Below, in pieces: positions 32,044-40,906 of a stretch of DNA of 64,000 nt; positions within the stretch are counted from its first letter, which is position 1; every line of letters begins with the position of its first letter. Below the pieces are notes generated by a model. The model saw nothing but the letters and a program-made list of their open reading frames with translations. It did not search any database and was not told where the DNA came from. This DNA comes from CAYMMX01 sp964391675 (GTDB lineage: Bacteria; Cyanobacteriota; Vampirovibrionia; Gastranaerophilales; Gastranaerophilaceae). The translations under genes were made by a program, and so were the position numbers. The stretch lies in contig CAYMMX010000007.1 of assembly GCA_964391675.1 (NCBI GenBank), forward strand, positions 13,545 through 77,544, in the 5' to 3' direction.

Positions 32044-34206
32044 ATGTTATTGTTCTTATTATCGTTTATACTGGTATTTTTAACATCATATTTTTTGACA
32101 AGTTCAATTACTAATAAAAACAATGTGTTAGGCATAATTTATTTTTTCATTATATCTTTTGCTCAAATTGTTTTAATTTTTGAAATTTTATCAATTTTTA
32201 ATTCAATAACACAAAATAATGTACTATTGTTAAATACTTTATTATTTTTGATAAGCTTTTTAATTTGGCACTATCACTCAAAAAAATTCTGGAAAATCGG
32301 GTTTGTAGATTTAAAAGGCAAACTAATAAACTCGTTTAAATTAGATAAATCACTATTTGTATTATATATAGGATTTTGCGTATTTATTATTTCATCACTA
32401 ATTTTATGTATACTGATGCCTGTGACAAGCGCGGACGGACAGTCTTACCATGTAGCAAGAAGCGCATTCTGGGTATTACAAGGCAATCTTAACCACTTTG
32501 ATACTCCTGATGTAAGATCAATTTGTTTGCCTATTAATTCCGAAATACTTTATTCTTGGAATCTGTTGTTTTTAAAAAAAGATTTATTTTTGGGATTTTA
32601 TGCTTTTTTTGGATATTTAATCGCAATAATTTCTACATTTAATATTATGAAATATGCGGGTTTTTGTTTCAGAAAAATGCTCTGGGTTATCTTTATACTA
32701 TCATCTTTACCGTCATTGATAGTTCAAGTATCAGGGACTGAAACTGATATTATAATTGCAGGGCTTATTGCTTCCAGCATACTGTTATATTGGAATGCAC
32801 TTAAGACAGATAAACTTATTCCTGTTTTCATGTCTGCACTCTCTTATGCTTTGGCACTAGGGACAAAAACACCTGCTTTTATTATGTTGCCGGGATTCAT
32901 TTTTTTAACATTGGCACTTAGTATTTATTATAAAAAATTCAAACCATTAGTTATTTTATTTCTTTCCGGCATAATAAATTTTATTATTTTCGCTTCTTTT
33001 AACTATATTTTAAACTATCAACATTTCGGTAATTTTTTTGGCTCATCAAATTTTATGGTTGTATCCAAAAATTATTACGGATTTAAAGGTCTATTAGCAA
33101 ATATGGTTAAATATGTATTCATGTTCTTTGATTTTACCGGTTTAAAATGGGCTGATTATGTTGAAATATTTTTTATTAAATTAAGAACTAACACTCTTAG
33201 TTTTTTAAACCTTGCTTATGTTAATGATGGAATATATACAATAAAATTTATGATTAACCGAACTTTGCTAGAACCTGTAATGGGTGCAGGAATTTTAGGC
33301 TTTTTAGTTTTTCTGCCAAATCTTATCTGGGCATCAATAAGACCTATATTTAAACCTGTATGCAAAAAACATATATTCTCGTTAATGTTTGCGATAATGT
33401 TTATAATTAACATTATTTTTCTATCTGCATTATTGGCATATATGTCCTTTAGTGTGCGCTTTGTTATGTGTTTTATTGTAGTATCATCACCTGTACTTAT
33501 ATACTCATACCTGCCCAACAAAAATATTCTTAAATATATTATTGTTACCTTTGCAACATTTTATCTTATAGGTATATCAACCCATTTATGGGCAAGACCT
33601 TTAATTAAAATCGCAAAATTATTATATAAAAATTATTCAATTGAACAAATAAGAGAAATAGCTGAATGCAGAAATTTTACTAATTTCACCAAGTATAAAA
33701 ATTCATTATGTGTTCTTAAAAATCAAATTAAGAGAAAATATAATAAAACTAACAAAATATTAGCATTTATTAGTTCCTCAGATTTTATGTATTTAATAAA
33801 ATCACTAGAATTTGAGGGCTATCACATAGACATTAGAACACTGGAAGATGCAGAGAAAATTAACTTTTCAAATTATAATATAATAATTGCTCCAAATGCA
33901 GTACAAGTTTCAACAATGGTAAAAGATTTTGAAAACAGAAAAGAATATTATAAAATTAATAAAAATAGAATAGTTATACTAAAAAAAGCTCCTGTTCCTT
34001 GTTATTATATAAAAAATCAAGATATACCAAACTATGAAAATACTCTTCCTTATCAAGTAAGATGTTTTATGACGGAAGGATTTAAAATTTCGAGAAACCT
34101 TGATTTAGTTGGAGCGGCAGGAATTGTTCCCGATAACAAAGTAGAAGATAAGGATTTCTATTTAATATATGAGAATAAACTAAACAGACCGATTAGGCTA
34201 GATTAG
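32044..34206 (+). CDS. Polytopic membrane protein, glycosyltransferase-like (GT-C fold candidate)
   Basis: A 720-residue integral membrane protein with about 11-12 hydrophobic helices over residues 1-500 and a soluble C-terminal domain (about 520-720). After the third helix the external loop has TSADGQSYHVARSAFWVLQG, resembling the first catalytic loop of GT-C (family 39-type) enzymes that use polyprenyl-phosphate sugars, including an acidic residue near its start. The loop holding HFDTPDVRSICLPINSEI fits an acceptor site. The gene follows manB by 2 nt, so it probably transfers a mannose-derived sugar onto a lipid or protein. Substrates are inferred only. Confidence 0.68.
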   Translation: MLLFLLSFILVFLTSYFLTSSITNKNNVLGIIYFFIISFAQIVLIFEILSIFNSITQNNVLLLNTLLFLISFLIWHYHSKKFWKIGFVDLKGKLINSFKLDKSLFVLYIGFCVFIISSLILCILMPVTSADGQSYHVARSAFWVLQGNLNHFDTPDVRSICLPINSEILYSWNLLFLKKDLFLGFYAFFGYLIAIISTFNIMKYAGFCFRKMLWVIFILSSLPSLIVQVSGTETDIIIAGLIASSILLYWNALKTDKLIPVFMSALSYALALGTKTPAFIMLPGFIFLTLALSIYYKKFKPLVILFLSGIINFIIFASFNYILNYQHFGNFFGSSNFMVVSKNYYGFKGLLANMVKYVFMFFDFTGLKWADYVEIFFIKLRTNTLSFLNLAYVNDGIYTIKFMINRTLLEPVMGAGILGFLVFLPNLIWASIRPIFKPVCKKHIFSLMFAIMFIINIIFLSALLAYMSFSVRFVMCFIVVSSPVLIYSYLPNKNILKYIIVTFATFYLIGISTHLWARPLIKIAKLLYKNYSIEQIREIAECRNFTNFTKYKNSLCVLKNQIKRKYNKTNKILAFISSSDFMYLIKSLEFEGYHIDIRTLEDAEKINFSNYNIIIAPNAVQVSTMVKDFENRKEYYKINKNRIVILKKAPVPCYYIKNQDIPNYENTLPYQVRCFMTEGFKISRNLDLVGAAGIVPDNKVEDKDFYLIYENKLNRPIRLD

Positions 34207-34212
34207 ATAAAT

Positions 34213-35601
34213 TTAAATCCGCCCATACATATCTTCATATCTAACAATATCATCTTCAATTAAAAGCTCACCCAATTGAACTTCAACGATTTCTAATTCC
34301 TCTTCATATGGATTTTGAAGGGAATGTATAGCTTTAAGCGGAATATCTATACTATGGCCTGTTGTTAAAATATGCTCTTCGTCATTAAGTATAACCTTTG
34401 CCGTACCGGATAATACAACCCAATGTTCACTTCTGTGATTATGGGATTGGACAGATAATTTTTGACCAGAGCCGACATGAATTAATTTAGTTAAGAATCC
34501 TTTGCCTTGGTTTAAAACGGTATAAAAACCCCAAGGTCTGTATACTGTTTTATGAACCAAATGTGTATTGTCATTTTGCTTTTTTAAGGTATCAAATATT
34601 TTTTTAACATCTTGTGTTTTATCTTTTCGACAAGCCAACACAGCATCTTCAGTTTCAACCAAAACAATATTATCTAATCCTACAGTTGCAACAAGCTTAG
34701 AAGATGCATATACTAAAGAATTTTTAGAATCCTCATCAAGTACATGTCCTAATAGAACATTATTACTGGAATCTTTAACACTAACATCATAAATAGATTG
34801 CCAAGACCCTAAATCATTCCAGTCACTTTCAAGTTTTACAAGTGCTATTTTGTCAGATTTTTCCATAACTGCGTAATCAATTGATATATTTGGCATTTTA
34901 TCAAACAAATTATACTCTATTTTATCCGAATCTGAAAAATCAAATTCGTTCATAACAGAATATATTTCAGGGCATAATTTTTTAATTTCTTCAATCATAG
35001 TTGATACTTTAAACATAAAAATACCGCTATTCCAAAAATATGTTTTTGCATCAACGTATTTTTGAGCAGTTTTAGCATCAGGTTTTTCAACAAATTCTTT
35101 AACCTGAAATCCGTCATGAAGTGGTTTTTTAAGAATATTTATGTAGCCATAACCGGTTTCAGGATAATCAGGTTCAATTCCAAAAGTAACAATATATCCT
35201 TCATTTGCTAATATCTCACCTTTCTTAACTGTTTCATAAAAATTTTTAGTGTTTTTAATCAGGTGATCAGAAGGTACAACCAATATAACAGGATCCTTAT
35301 CAAGTTTTTGGATATATTTGATTGCCACAGCAATTGCAGGAGCTGTATTTTTAGCCAAAGGTTCAGCAAGAACCGAAATTTTATCCGAAATATTTTCAAG
35401 CTGTAATTGAACGTTTGATGCATGTTTTGTATTGGTTATACTAATAATGTTTTCTGCCGGCATAAAAAAGTTTAAGCGTTCAAATGTAGACTGAAGAAGA
35501 CTCCTGTCAGAATTAATATTTAATAATTGCTTAGGATATAATTCTCTGGATAAAGGCCATAATCTACTACCTGAACCACCTGCTAAAATTATTCCGAACA
35601 T
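34213..35601 (-). CDS. manC: Mannose-1-phosphate guanylyltransferase / mannose-6-phosphate isomerase
   Basis: A 462-residue bifunctional enzyme making GDP-mannose. The N-terminal nucleotidyltransferase has GGSGSRLWPLSRE then PKQ, VPSDHLI, FVEKPD and WNSGIFMF. The C-terminal cupin-like isomerase domain (residues about 350-462) has RPWGFYTVL, HRSEHWVVLSGTAKV and IPLKAIHSLQNP. GGGGGG lies before the ATG. It converges on the manB-glycosyltransferase pair; together they imply a mannose-containing or GDP-mannose-derived surface polysaccharide. Length is normal for the fused form. Confidence 0.96.
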   Translation of the reverse strand: MFGIILAGGSGSRLWPLSRELYPKQLLNINSDRSLLQSTFERLNFFMPAENIISITNTKHASNVQLQLENISDKISVLAEPLAKNTAPAIAVAIKYIQKLDKDPVILVVPSDHLIKNTKNFYETVKKGEILANEGYIVTFGIEPDYPETGYGYINILKKPLHDGFQVKEFVEKPDAKTAQKYVDAKTYFWNSGIFMFKVSTMIEEIKKLCPEIYSVMNEFDFSDSDKIEYNLFDKMPNISIDYAVMEKSDKIALVKLESDWNDLGSWQSIYDVSVKDSSNNVLLGHVLDEDSKNSLVYASSKLVATVGLDNIVLVETEDAVLACRKDKTQDVKKIFDTLKKQNDNTHLVHKTVYRPWGFYTVLNQGKGFLTKLIHVGSGQKLSVQSHNHRSEHWVVLSGTAKVILNDEEHILTTGHSIDIPLKAIHSLQNPYEEELEIVEVQLGELLIEDDIVRYEDMYGRI

Positions 35602-35660
35602 AAGCCCCCCTATAATATTTAATATTATAATAAATAAAAAAATGCTAAAAGTAAATAAAT

Positions 35661-37016
35661 TTACCTATTTAATTTTTCTAACAATTTTTCTGCGGCGGTT
35701 AATAAAGGGTCAATACTTGGAGAATATGGCGGAGCATAAGTCAAATCCGTAGACAGAAAATCTTCTACACTCATAGAACATACCAAGCTTGAAGCAACAG
35801 TATTAACACGTTTATCTGCATCACCACAACCTATTGCTTGAGCTCCAAGAAGTTTTTTTGAATTTTTATCTGCAATAAGTTTTATTGTAATATTCTTTGC
35901 TTCCGGCAAATATCCTACTTTATCCAATTTTGTAACTGTTTCAAAAACAGGCTCATAACCAAGACTTAATGCTTGTTTTACTGTCAAACCTGTAATTGAC
36001 ATTGTAAAACCAAAATATCTGGTAACAGCAGAGCCTAAAATTCCATCGAAAAAATCTTCCTGACCGCATAAATTAATTGCAGCAGTACGTCCCTCCTTAT
36101 TAGCGGTGGAGCCAAGCGGCACCCATACAGGAGTATTCGAAACCATATGATTTTTTTCCACACAATCGCCTGCGGCATAAATATTTTCAATATTAGTCTG
36201 CATTTTTTTATTAACCTTAATTGCACCTGTTTCACCAAGTTTAATACCTGCATCTACAGCCAATTCAATATTTGGTTTAACACCTGTTGCAATAATCACT
36301 ATATCTGCATCAAATTTAAGCCCGTTTTTTGTTCTAACTCCGGTTACTTCGTTTTCACCTATAAGTTCAACAACAGAATCAGAATTGATAATCTGTACTT
36401 TATCTCTATCTTTATCTAGAATATGATTTTTTATTAAAGCAGAAATATCATCATCAAATATTGGCATTATTGTTGGTAAAAATTCAATTAATGTAACGTT
36501 TAATCCCTGCTTAACAAAAGCTTCAAGCAGTTCTATACCAATATACCCGCCACCAATTATTACTGCTTTTTGGGAATTAAGGACTTTCTGTTTAATATTT
36601 ATTCCGTCTTCTAAAGTTCGGAGTGTAAAAACATTTTTTAAATTCAGATTATCTATTGGAGGAATAAAAGGTTTTGCACCTGTTGCAACAACTAATTTAT
36701 CATAGTTGACATAAAATTCATTATCATTCAAAATGTTTTGCACCAGTATTTTTTTATTATCAGGTAAAATTTTAATGACCTTATTTTGCAAATGAATATG
36801 AATTTGATCATTTTCGAATTCATCAACTGTACGTGCTATAAGCATACTTTCATCATCAAAATTACCCTCTATAAAAAAAGGTAATCCGCAAGCCGAATAT
36901 GAAACATTCGTGTCTTCAGTATATATATCTATTTCCGAATCAGGTATAAGCTTTCTTGATTTTGCTGCAGCTTTGGTTCCTGCTGCAACACCACCTATTA
37001 TTACAATTTTTGTCAT
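35661..37016 (-). CDS. CoA-disulfide reductase / NADH oxidase-family flavoprotein
   Basis: A 451-residue FAD- and NAD(P)H-binding enzyme of the single-active-cysteine disulfide reductase group. Visible are FAD-binding GGVAAGTKAAAKSRK, redox Cys C43 in SYSACGLPFFI, NAD-binding IIGGGYIGIELLEAF, IYAAGDC, and a C-terminal dimerisation domain with LTYAPPYSPSIDPL. Relatives include CoA-disulfide reductase, NADH oxidase (Nox) and NADH peroxidase; Cys43 with this N-terminus suits any. It may defend against oxygen or keep CoA reduced. The promoter TATAAT ends six bases before the ATG, so the mRNA should be leaderless. Confidence 0.86.
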   Translation of the reverse strand: MTKIVIIGGVAAGTKAAAKSRKLIPDSEIDIYTEDTNVSYSACGLPFFIEGNFDDESMLIARTVDEFENDQIHIHLQNKVIKILPDNKKILVQNILNDNEFYVNYDKLVVATGAKPFIPPIDNLNLKNVFTLRTLEDGINIKQKVLNSQKAVIIGGGYIGIELLEAFVKQGLNVTLIEFLPTIMPIFDDDISALIKNHILDKDRDKVQIINSDSVVELIGENEVTGVRTKNGLKFDADIVIIATGVKPNIELAVDAGIKLGETGAIKVNKKMQTNIENIYAAGDCVEKNHMVSNTPVWVPLGSTANKEGRTAAINLCGQEDFFDGILGSAVTRYFGFTMSITGLTVKQALSLGYEPVFETVTKLDKVGYLPEAKNITIKLIADKNSKKLLGAQAIGCGDADKRVNTVASSLVCSMSVEDFLSTDLTYAPPYSPSIDPLLTAAEKLLEKLNR

Positions 37017-37022
37017 TCATAA

Positions 37023-37050
37023 ATTATATCTGAATAATAAATCTTTTCAA
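37023..37050 (-). promoter_or_regulatory. Promoter giving a probable leaderless transcript for the 35661 flavoprotein
   Basis: On the minus strand TTGAAA (37050-37045), a 16-bp spacer and consensus TATAAT (37028-37023), then exactly six bases and the ATG at 37016. No SD could fit. Confidence 0.65.
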
Positions 37051-37117
37051 TAGCAAATATACTATGTTCAATAATACAAATTACTATATCTATTATGATA
37101 ATGAAAAATCATACAAT

Positions 37118-37157
37118 AAAGCTGATACATGTTTGTTTTTTAGTTTGTATCAGCTTT
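37118..37157. terminator. Terminator-like hairpin after the 37180 gene
   Basis: A 12-bp inverted repeat (arms 37118-37129 and 37146-37157) with a 16-nt loop lies 23 nt beyond the stop codon of the minus-strand gene at 37180. The run of T after the stem is weak, so termination efficiency is uncertain. Confidence 0.5.
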
Positions 37158-37179
37158 GAAAAATTATTTAAAAACAGGT

Positions 37180-37563
37180 TTATACAATAATATCTAAATC
37201 TTTATGGTATTTGTTAAGTGCTTGAATTTCTTCGTGATTTTTTGCTTTCCCGAGTAACCTTTTCAATCTTGCTTCTTTTAGCACGTCAGATTCAGTAGAT
37301 GGTTGTAAATTCTGTTTCTTAATTAACTTTTTAGAATGACTACTTAAATCTCTTCCTGATTCTGTAATTTGCTTGAATCCACGAGCTAATCCTTCAAAAG
37401 CTTCATCTAGGCGTACTGAATCTTCATTTTGGGATAAAGGTACTCCTGTTTTTGCTTTATGATTAGCTTCAGCTAATAAATTATAGTCGATTTTTTTTGT
37501 CCCGGACAATTCAGGAATAACTCTAAAGGTGTTAATATAAGATCTTACTGGTGGTGTTTTCAT
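37180..37563 (-). CDS. Hypothetical protein, 127 aa
   Basis: I do not recognise this soluble, charged 127-residue protein. It has no signal or membrane segment. Predicted helices run from about residue 27 to 36 (NLLAEANHKA), 50-65 (LDEAFEGLARGFKQIT) and 92-118 (VLKEARLKRLLGKAKNHEEIQAL), with a Ser/Lys-rich linker between. AGCAAATG upstream gives only a weak SD. It is bracketed by the aspA gene (divergent) and the leaderless flavoprotein promoter, so it is probably monocistronic. Confidence 0.65.
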   Translation of the reverse strand: MKTPPVRSYINTFRVIPELSGTKKIDYNLLAEANHKAKTGVPLSQNEDSVRLDEAFEGLARGFKQITESGRDLSSHSKKLIKKQNLQPSTESDVLKEARLKRLLGKAKNHEEIQALNKYHKDLDIIV

Positions 37564-37714
37564 ACATTTGCTCCATTATATAAATTACTATCACACCCAA
37601 GATAAAGTACAAAAATAATTATTATTGCCAATAAGAATTTTAATTTTATAAATTGTTTACAAATATTTATATTTAAAATTTCTTTTTTTGATAAAATGAG
37701 CTAAAGAGGTACTT

Positions 37715-39076
37715 ATGAGAAGAGAACACGACATTATTGGTTCGGTAGAACTTCCCCAAAAATCATATTTTGGCATCCACACATACAGAGCAATAAATAA
37801 TTTTAATGTATCAGGCTATAAAATTGATGAAGAACTTATAAAAGCTTATGGCACAGTTAAATTTGCATGTATTAAAACGATTTCGGAAATAAAGAATACA
37901 GACAAAGAAAAATTTAGCGCTATAATGCAAGCTTGCACTGAAATGTCAGAAGGTAAATTAACAAAATATATTCAGGTCGATGCACTTCAAGGAGGAGCGG
38001 GAACTTCACTTAATATGAATATAAATGAGGTTATTACAAACAGAGCATTAGAAATTATGGGGGAAAATAAAGGAGATTATGAAATTATCTCCCCTCTTGG
38101 AGATATAAATAAATACCAATCGACAAATGATACGTTCCCAACGGCATTAAAAATAGCCGCAATAAGAAAATTTAGAGAACTTGAAAAAGCAACTATACAA
38201 TTACAAGAAGCTTTAGAAAAAAAAGAAAAAGAGTTTTCATCTATCGTGAAAATAGGAAGAACAGAGCTTACTGAAGCTGTGCTGACAACATTAGGAAAAG
38301 AATTTTCTGCATACGCGGAAGCAATATCAAGGGATAGATGGAGAATTTATAAATGTGAAGAACGCTTAAGAGTTGTAAATATAGGCGGAACTGCTATAGG
38401 TACAGGGCTTGGAGCACCTAAAAAATATATTTTTCAAGTAATTGAAAATTTACGAGATATAGCCGGAATTGGGCTTGCAAGAGCAGAAAACTTAGTTGAT
38501 AATACACAAAATACGGATGTATACAGTGAGGTTTCAGGGATTTTAAAAGCTAATGCAACAAATTTAATTAAAATTGCAAATGACTTAAGGCTCATGACAT
38601 CTTATGGAGAAATAAATTTACCTGCAGTACAAGCCGGATCATCCATAATGCCTGGTAAAGTTAACCCTGTTATTCCTGAAATGGCTGCACAGATTGGATT
38701 AAAAGTTATAGGTAATGATTCAATTATAAGTCATGCAAGTGCTCTCGGGCAATTAGAACTAAACCAAAACCTACCTTTAATTGCATTTGCGCTTCTGGAA
38801 AGTCTAAATTTACTTATTAATACGAACAAAATCCTTGCCGAAAAATGTATAGAAGGAATAAGTCCCAATACAGAGAAATTAAAGACAGAACTACATTCAA
38901 GTACTGCAATTTTAACAGCTCTTTTGCCTAAATTTGGGTATGTAAAACTTTCAGAAATTTCAGAAAAATTAAAACAAACAAACTTAACAGTTAAAGAATA
39001 TGTTTTAAAAAACGACCTGTTAAATGAAGATGAATTCGAAGAATTAATTTCAGCTGAATCAGTCTTAGCGCTATAA
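37715..39076 (+). CDS. aspA: Aspartate ammonia-lyase
   Basis: A 453-residue class II fumarase/aspartase-superfamily lyase, most like aspartase, which converts aspartate to fumarate and ammonia. Conserved blocks are GGAGTSLNMNINEVI, STNDTFPTALKIA, KIGRTELTEAVLTTLGKEF and the catalytic loop GSSIMPGKVNPVIPE. EHD at the N-terminus and R-x-E-x-D matching aspartase (MRREHDIIGS) favour aspartase over fumarase. AGAGG lies before the ATG. It sits upstream of the pyr operon, in the same direction but with an independent pyr promoter; aspartate is also the substrate of PyrB, so the two compete for it. Confidence 0.9.
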   Translation: MRREHDIIGSVELPQKSYFGIHTYRAINNFNVSGYKIDEELIKAYGTVKFACIKTISEIKNTDKEKFSAIMQACTEMSEGKLTKYIQVDALQGGAGTSLNMNINEVITNRALEIMGENKGDYEIISPLGDINKYQSTNDTFPTALKIAAIRKFRELEKATIQLQEALEKKEKEFSSIVKIGRTELTEAVLTTLGKEFSAYAEAISRDRWRIYKCEERLRVVNIGGTAIGTGLGAPKKYIFQVIENLRDIAGIGLARAENLVDNTQNTDVYSEVSGILKANATNLIKIANDLRLMTSYGEINLPAVQAGSSIMPGKVNPVIPEMAAQIGLKVIGNDSIISHASALGQLELNQNLPLIAFALLESLNLLINTNKILAEKCIEGISPNTEKLKTELHSSTAILTALLPKFGYVKLSEISEKLKQTNLTVKEYVLKNDLLNEDEFEELISAESVLAL

Positions 39077-39124
39077 TAACTCTAGTACTATATCAAATAA
39101 TCCGTAATATTTTTTCATAAAAAA

Positions 39125-39154
39125 TTGACTCAATTTTTTTGTTTGATATATAAT
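39125..39154 (+). promoter_or_regulatory. Promoter of the pyr operon
   Basis: TTGACT (39125-39130), an 18-bp spacer and a consensus TATAAT (39149-39154). Transcription should begin near 39161, so the leader before pyrK is about 90 nt and includes a tiny ORF and a terminator hairpin. Confidence 0.7.
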
Positions 39155-39172
39155 TGCTGTAAGGTGAGGATT

Positions 39173-39202
39173 ATGAAAATAAACAAGCAAAATTTAATAT
39201 AA
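39173..39202 (+). CDS. Putative 9-codon leader peptide upstream of the pyr operon
   Basis: ATG at 39173 is preceded by a strong SD (AAGGTGAGGA) and encodes MKINKQNLI followed by TAA. The stop codon overlaps the first bases of the terminator stem at 39201, so a ribosome that reaches the end would cover the hairpin's 5' arm. This geometry is that of a translation-coupled attenuator leader, comparable in principle to the E. coli pyrBI leader. The peptide itself shows no strong codon bias toward one amino acid, so sensing would have to depend on RNA polymerase pausing or another signal. Confidence 0.55.
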   Translation: MKINKQNLI

Positions 39203-39237
39203 AAAAAGAGAAAAGTATTTGGCTTTTCTCTTTTTTT
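39201..39237 (+). terminator. Leader terminator (attenuator) before pyrK
   Basis: A 15-bp stem (arms 39201-39215 and 39223-39237) with a 7-nt loop ends in seven T residues. It lies between the operon promoter and pyrK, 14 nt before the pyrK ATG, with no gene other than the 9-codon ORF before it. Aspartase ends 125 bp upstream, so it is not simply the aspA terminator. Confidence 0.75.
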
Positions 39238-39251
39238 ATAAATGAGGTAAA

Positions 39252-39992
39252 ATGAATAATCATACAGGTAAAATAAAGGAAATAAAAGAAATAAATAGAG
39301 ATATTTATTGCGTTAAAATCTTTGTTCCTAAATTAAAAGATATTCAACCTGGACAATATATTTCTATACTTTGTAAAGGACTAACTTTTAGAAGACCCTT
39401 TAGTGTTGCTGACTTTGAGAATAATACTATAACTATTTTAATAAAGAAAAGAGGGAAGGGTACCGAATTAATTACAAATTTAAAATCAGAAGACACACTA
39501 GAATTATCAGCACCTCTCGGAAATAAATTTAGTATTGAAAATAAAAAAACATTATTAGTAGGAGCAGGAATTGGAGTTGCTCCTTTAATTTATTTAAATA
39601 AAAAATTAAAGAACTTAGGATCAAAAACATTTTTTGCTGCAGGTTTTCAAAGTAAGTCAGACATTATAGAAATTGTTCCATATGATTTTATATCAACTGA
39701 TGACGGAACTAATAAAAATATAGGGAGCATTTGTGATTATTTAGAAGAAATTATAAAAGATTTTTTACCTGACAAAATAGTATCATGTGCTCCTCGTCCT
39801 GTTCTAAAAATTGTTGCTGAAACTGCTGAAAAATATGATATCCAGTGTGACGTTTGCATGGAAAAAGTAATGGCATGCGGTATAGGAGTTTGTAGAGGAT
39901 GTGCCATAAAAATTAAACAAGGTGACGAAATAGTTAATAAAACTGTATGTAAAGATGGACCGGTATTTAATGGTATGGAGGTCATATGGTAA
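39252..39992 (+). CDS. pyrK: Dihydroorotate dehydrogenase electron transfer subunit
   Basis: A 246-residue FAD and [2Fe-2S] protein that passes electrons from dihydroorotate dehydrogenase 1B to NAD. The flavin site RRPFS is at 47-51, the nucleotide loop GAGIGVAP at 104-111, and the iron-sulfur cluster is bound by C209, C214, C217 and C233 (CGIGVCRGC ... TVCKDGPVF). GAGG before the ATG supports the start. It overlaps pyrD by 7 bp. It is first in the operon, with the leader attenuator upstream. Confidence 0.95.
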   Translation: MNNHTGKIKEIKEINRDIYCVKIFVPKLKDIQPGQYISILCKGLTFRRPFSVADFENNTITILIKKRGKGTELITNLKSEDTLELSAPLGNKFSIENKKTLLVGAGIGVAPLIYLNKKLKNLGSKTFFAAGFQSKSDIIEIVPYDFISTDDGTNKNIGSICDYLEEIIKDFLPDKIVSCAPRPVLKIVAETAEKYDIQCDVCMEKVMACGIGVCRGCAIKIKQGDEIVNKTVCKDGPVFNGMEVIW

Positions 39993-40906
39993 CTGATTTA
40001 TCTTTAAAAATTAAAGGTTTCCAATTAAAAAATCCTATTATAACTGCATCCGGAACATACGGCTACAATAATGAATTCGAAGTATTTTGCAATGTAAAAA
40101 ATCTCGGCGCAATTGTAACAAAAGGAATTACCATTGAACCAAGAATGGGGAATGAAGGCGAAAGAATATTTGAAACATCTTCAGGAATGATTAACAGAAT
40201 CGGTCTTGAAAATGTAGGAATAGAAACATTTATTAATCAAAAATTACCTATACTTAAAAAATGCAATATAGATTTCATACTTAATATTGCGGGGAATACA
40301 CCAGAAGACTATATACAACTTGCTAAGACAGCTCAAAAGAACAATATAAAAGCAATAGAACTAAATGTCTCATGCCCTAATGTAAAATGCGGATGTATTG
40401 AATATGGAGTAAATAAACAAGCTCTGTATGAATTAGTTCAAATGGTTAGACAAAATTATGAACATTGCCTAATTGTAAAACTATCTCCAAACGTTACAAG
40501 TGCCGAAGAGGTTGCGGAATCAGCACAAAGTGCCGGTGCAGATGCAGTTTCGGCAATAAATACTGTCAGAGGACTTGGAATAAAGCTAAACTTTGTCGGA
40601 AATAAAATCGAAAAAACAAAAGTGGCAGGCGGACTTTCCGGTCAATGTATAAAACCGATTGCATTAAGCTTTATTGATAGAATCAGCAAAGTAATAGATA
40701 TTCCTATAATAGGAATCGGGGGAATTCAATCATTAGAAGATATTTTAGAATTTTTCTCAGTGGGCGCAAAAGCTGTCCAAATAGGTACTGCAAATTTCAC
40801 CTATCCCGACATAGCAGAAAAATTAGTAAATGATCTTGAAAACTTTATGGTAAAAAATAATTTTAAAAATTTAGACGAATTACAAAAAAAATTAAAGGAG
40901 ACATAA
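39986..40906 (+). CDS. pyrD: Dihydroorotate dehydrogenase, class 1B
   Basis: A 306-residue flavoprotein oxidising dihydroorotate to orotate, cytoplasmic and NAD-linked through PyrK. The class 1 catalytic cysteine is C130 in ELNVSCPNVKCG; TASGTYGYN, KLSPNVT and GIGGIQSLEDILEFFSVGAKAVQIGT are conserved FMN and substrate segments. Presence of PyrK confirms class 1B. It overlaps pyrK (7 bp) and its TAA shares a base with the pyrE ATG, so translation is coupled throughout. Confidence 0.97.
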   Translation: MVTDLSLKIKGFQLKNPIITASGTYGYNNEFEVFCNVKNLGAIVTKGITIEPRMGNEGERIFETSSGMINRIGLENVGIETFINQKLPILKKCNIDFILNIAGNTPEDYIQLAKTAQKNNIKAIELNVSCPNVKCGCIEYGVNKQALYELVQMVRQNYEHCLIVKLSPNVTSAEEVAESAQSAGADAVSAINTVRGLGIKLNFVGNKIEKTKVAGGLSGQCIKPIALSFIDRISKVIDIPIIGIGGIQSLEDILEFFSVGAKAVQIGTANFTYPDIAEKLVNDLENFMVKNNFKNLDELQKKLKET

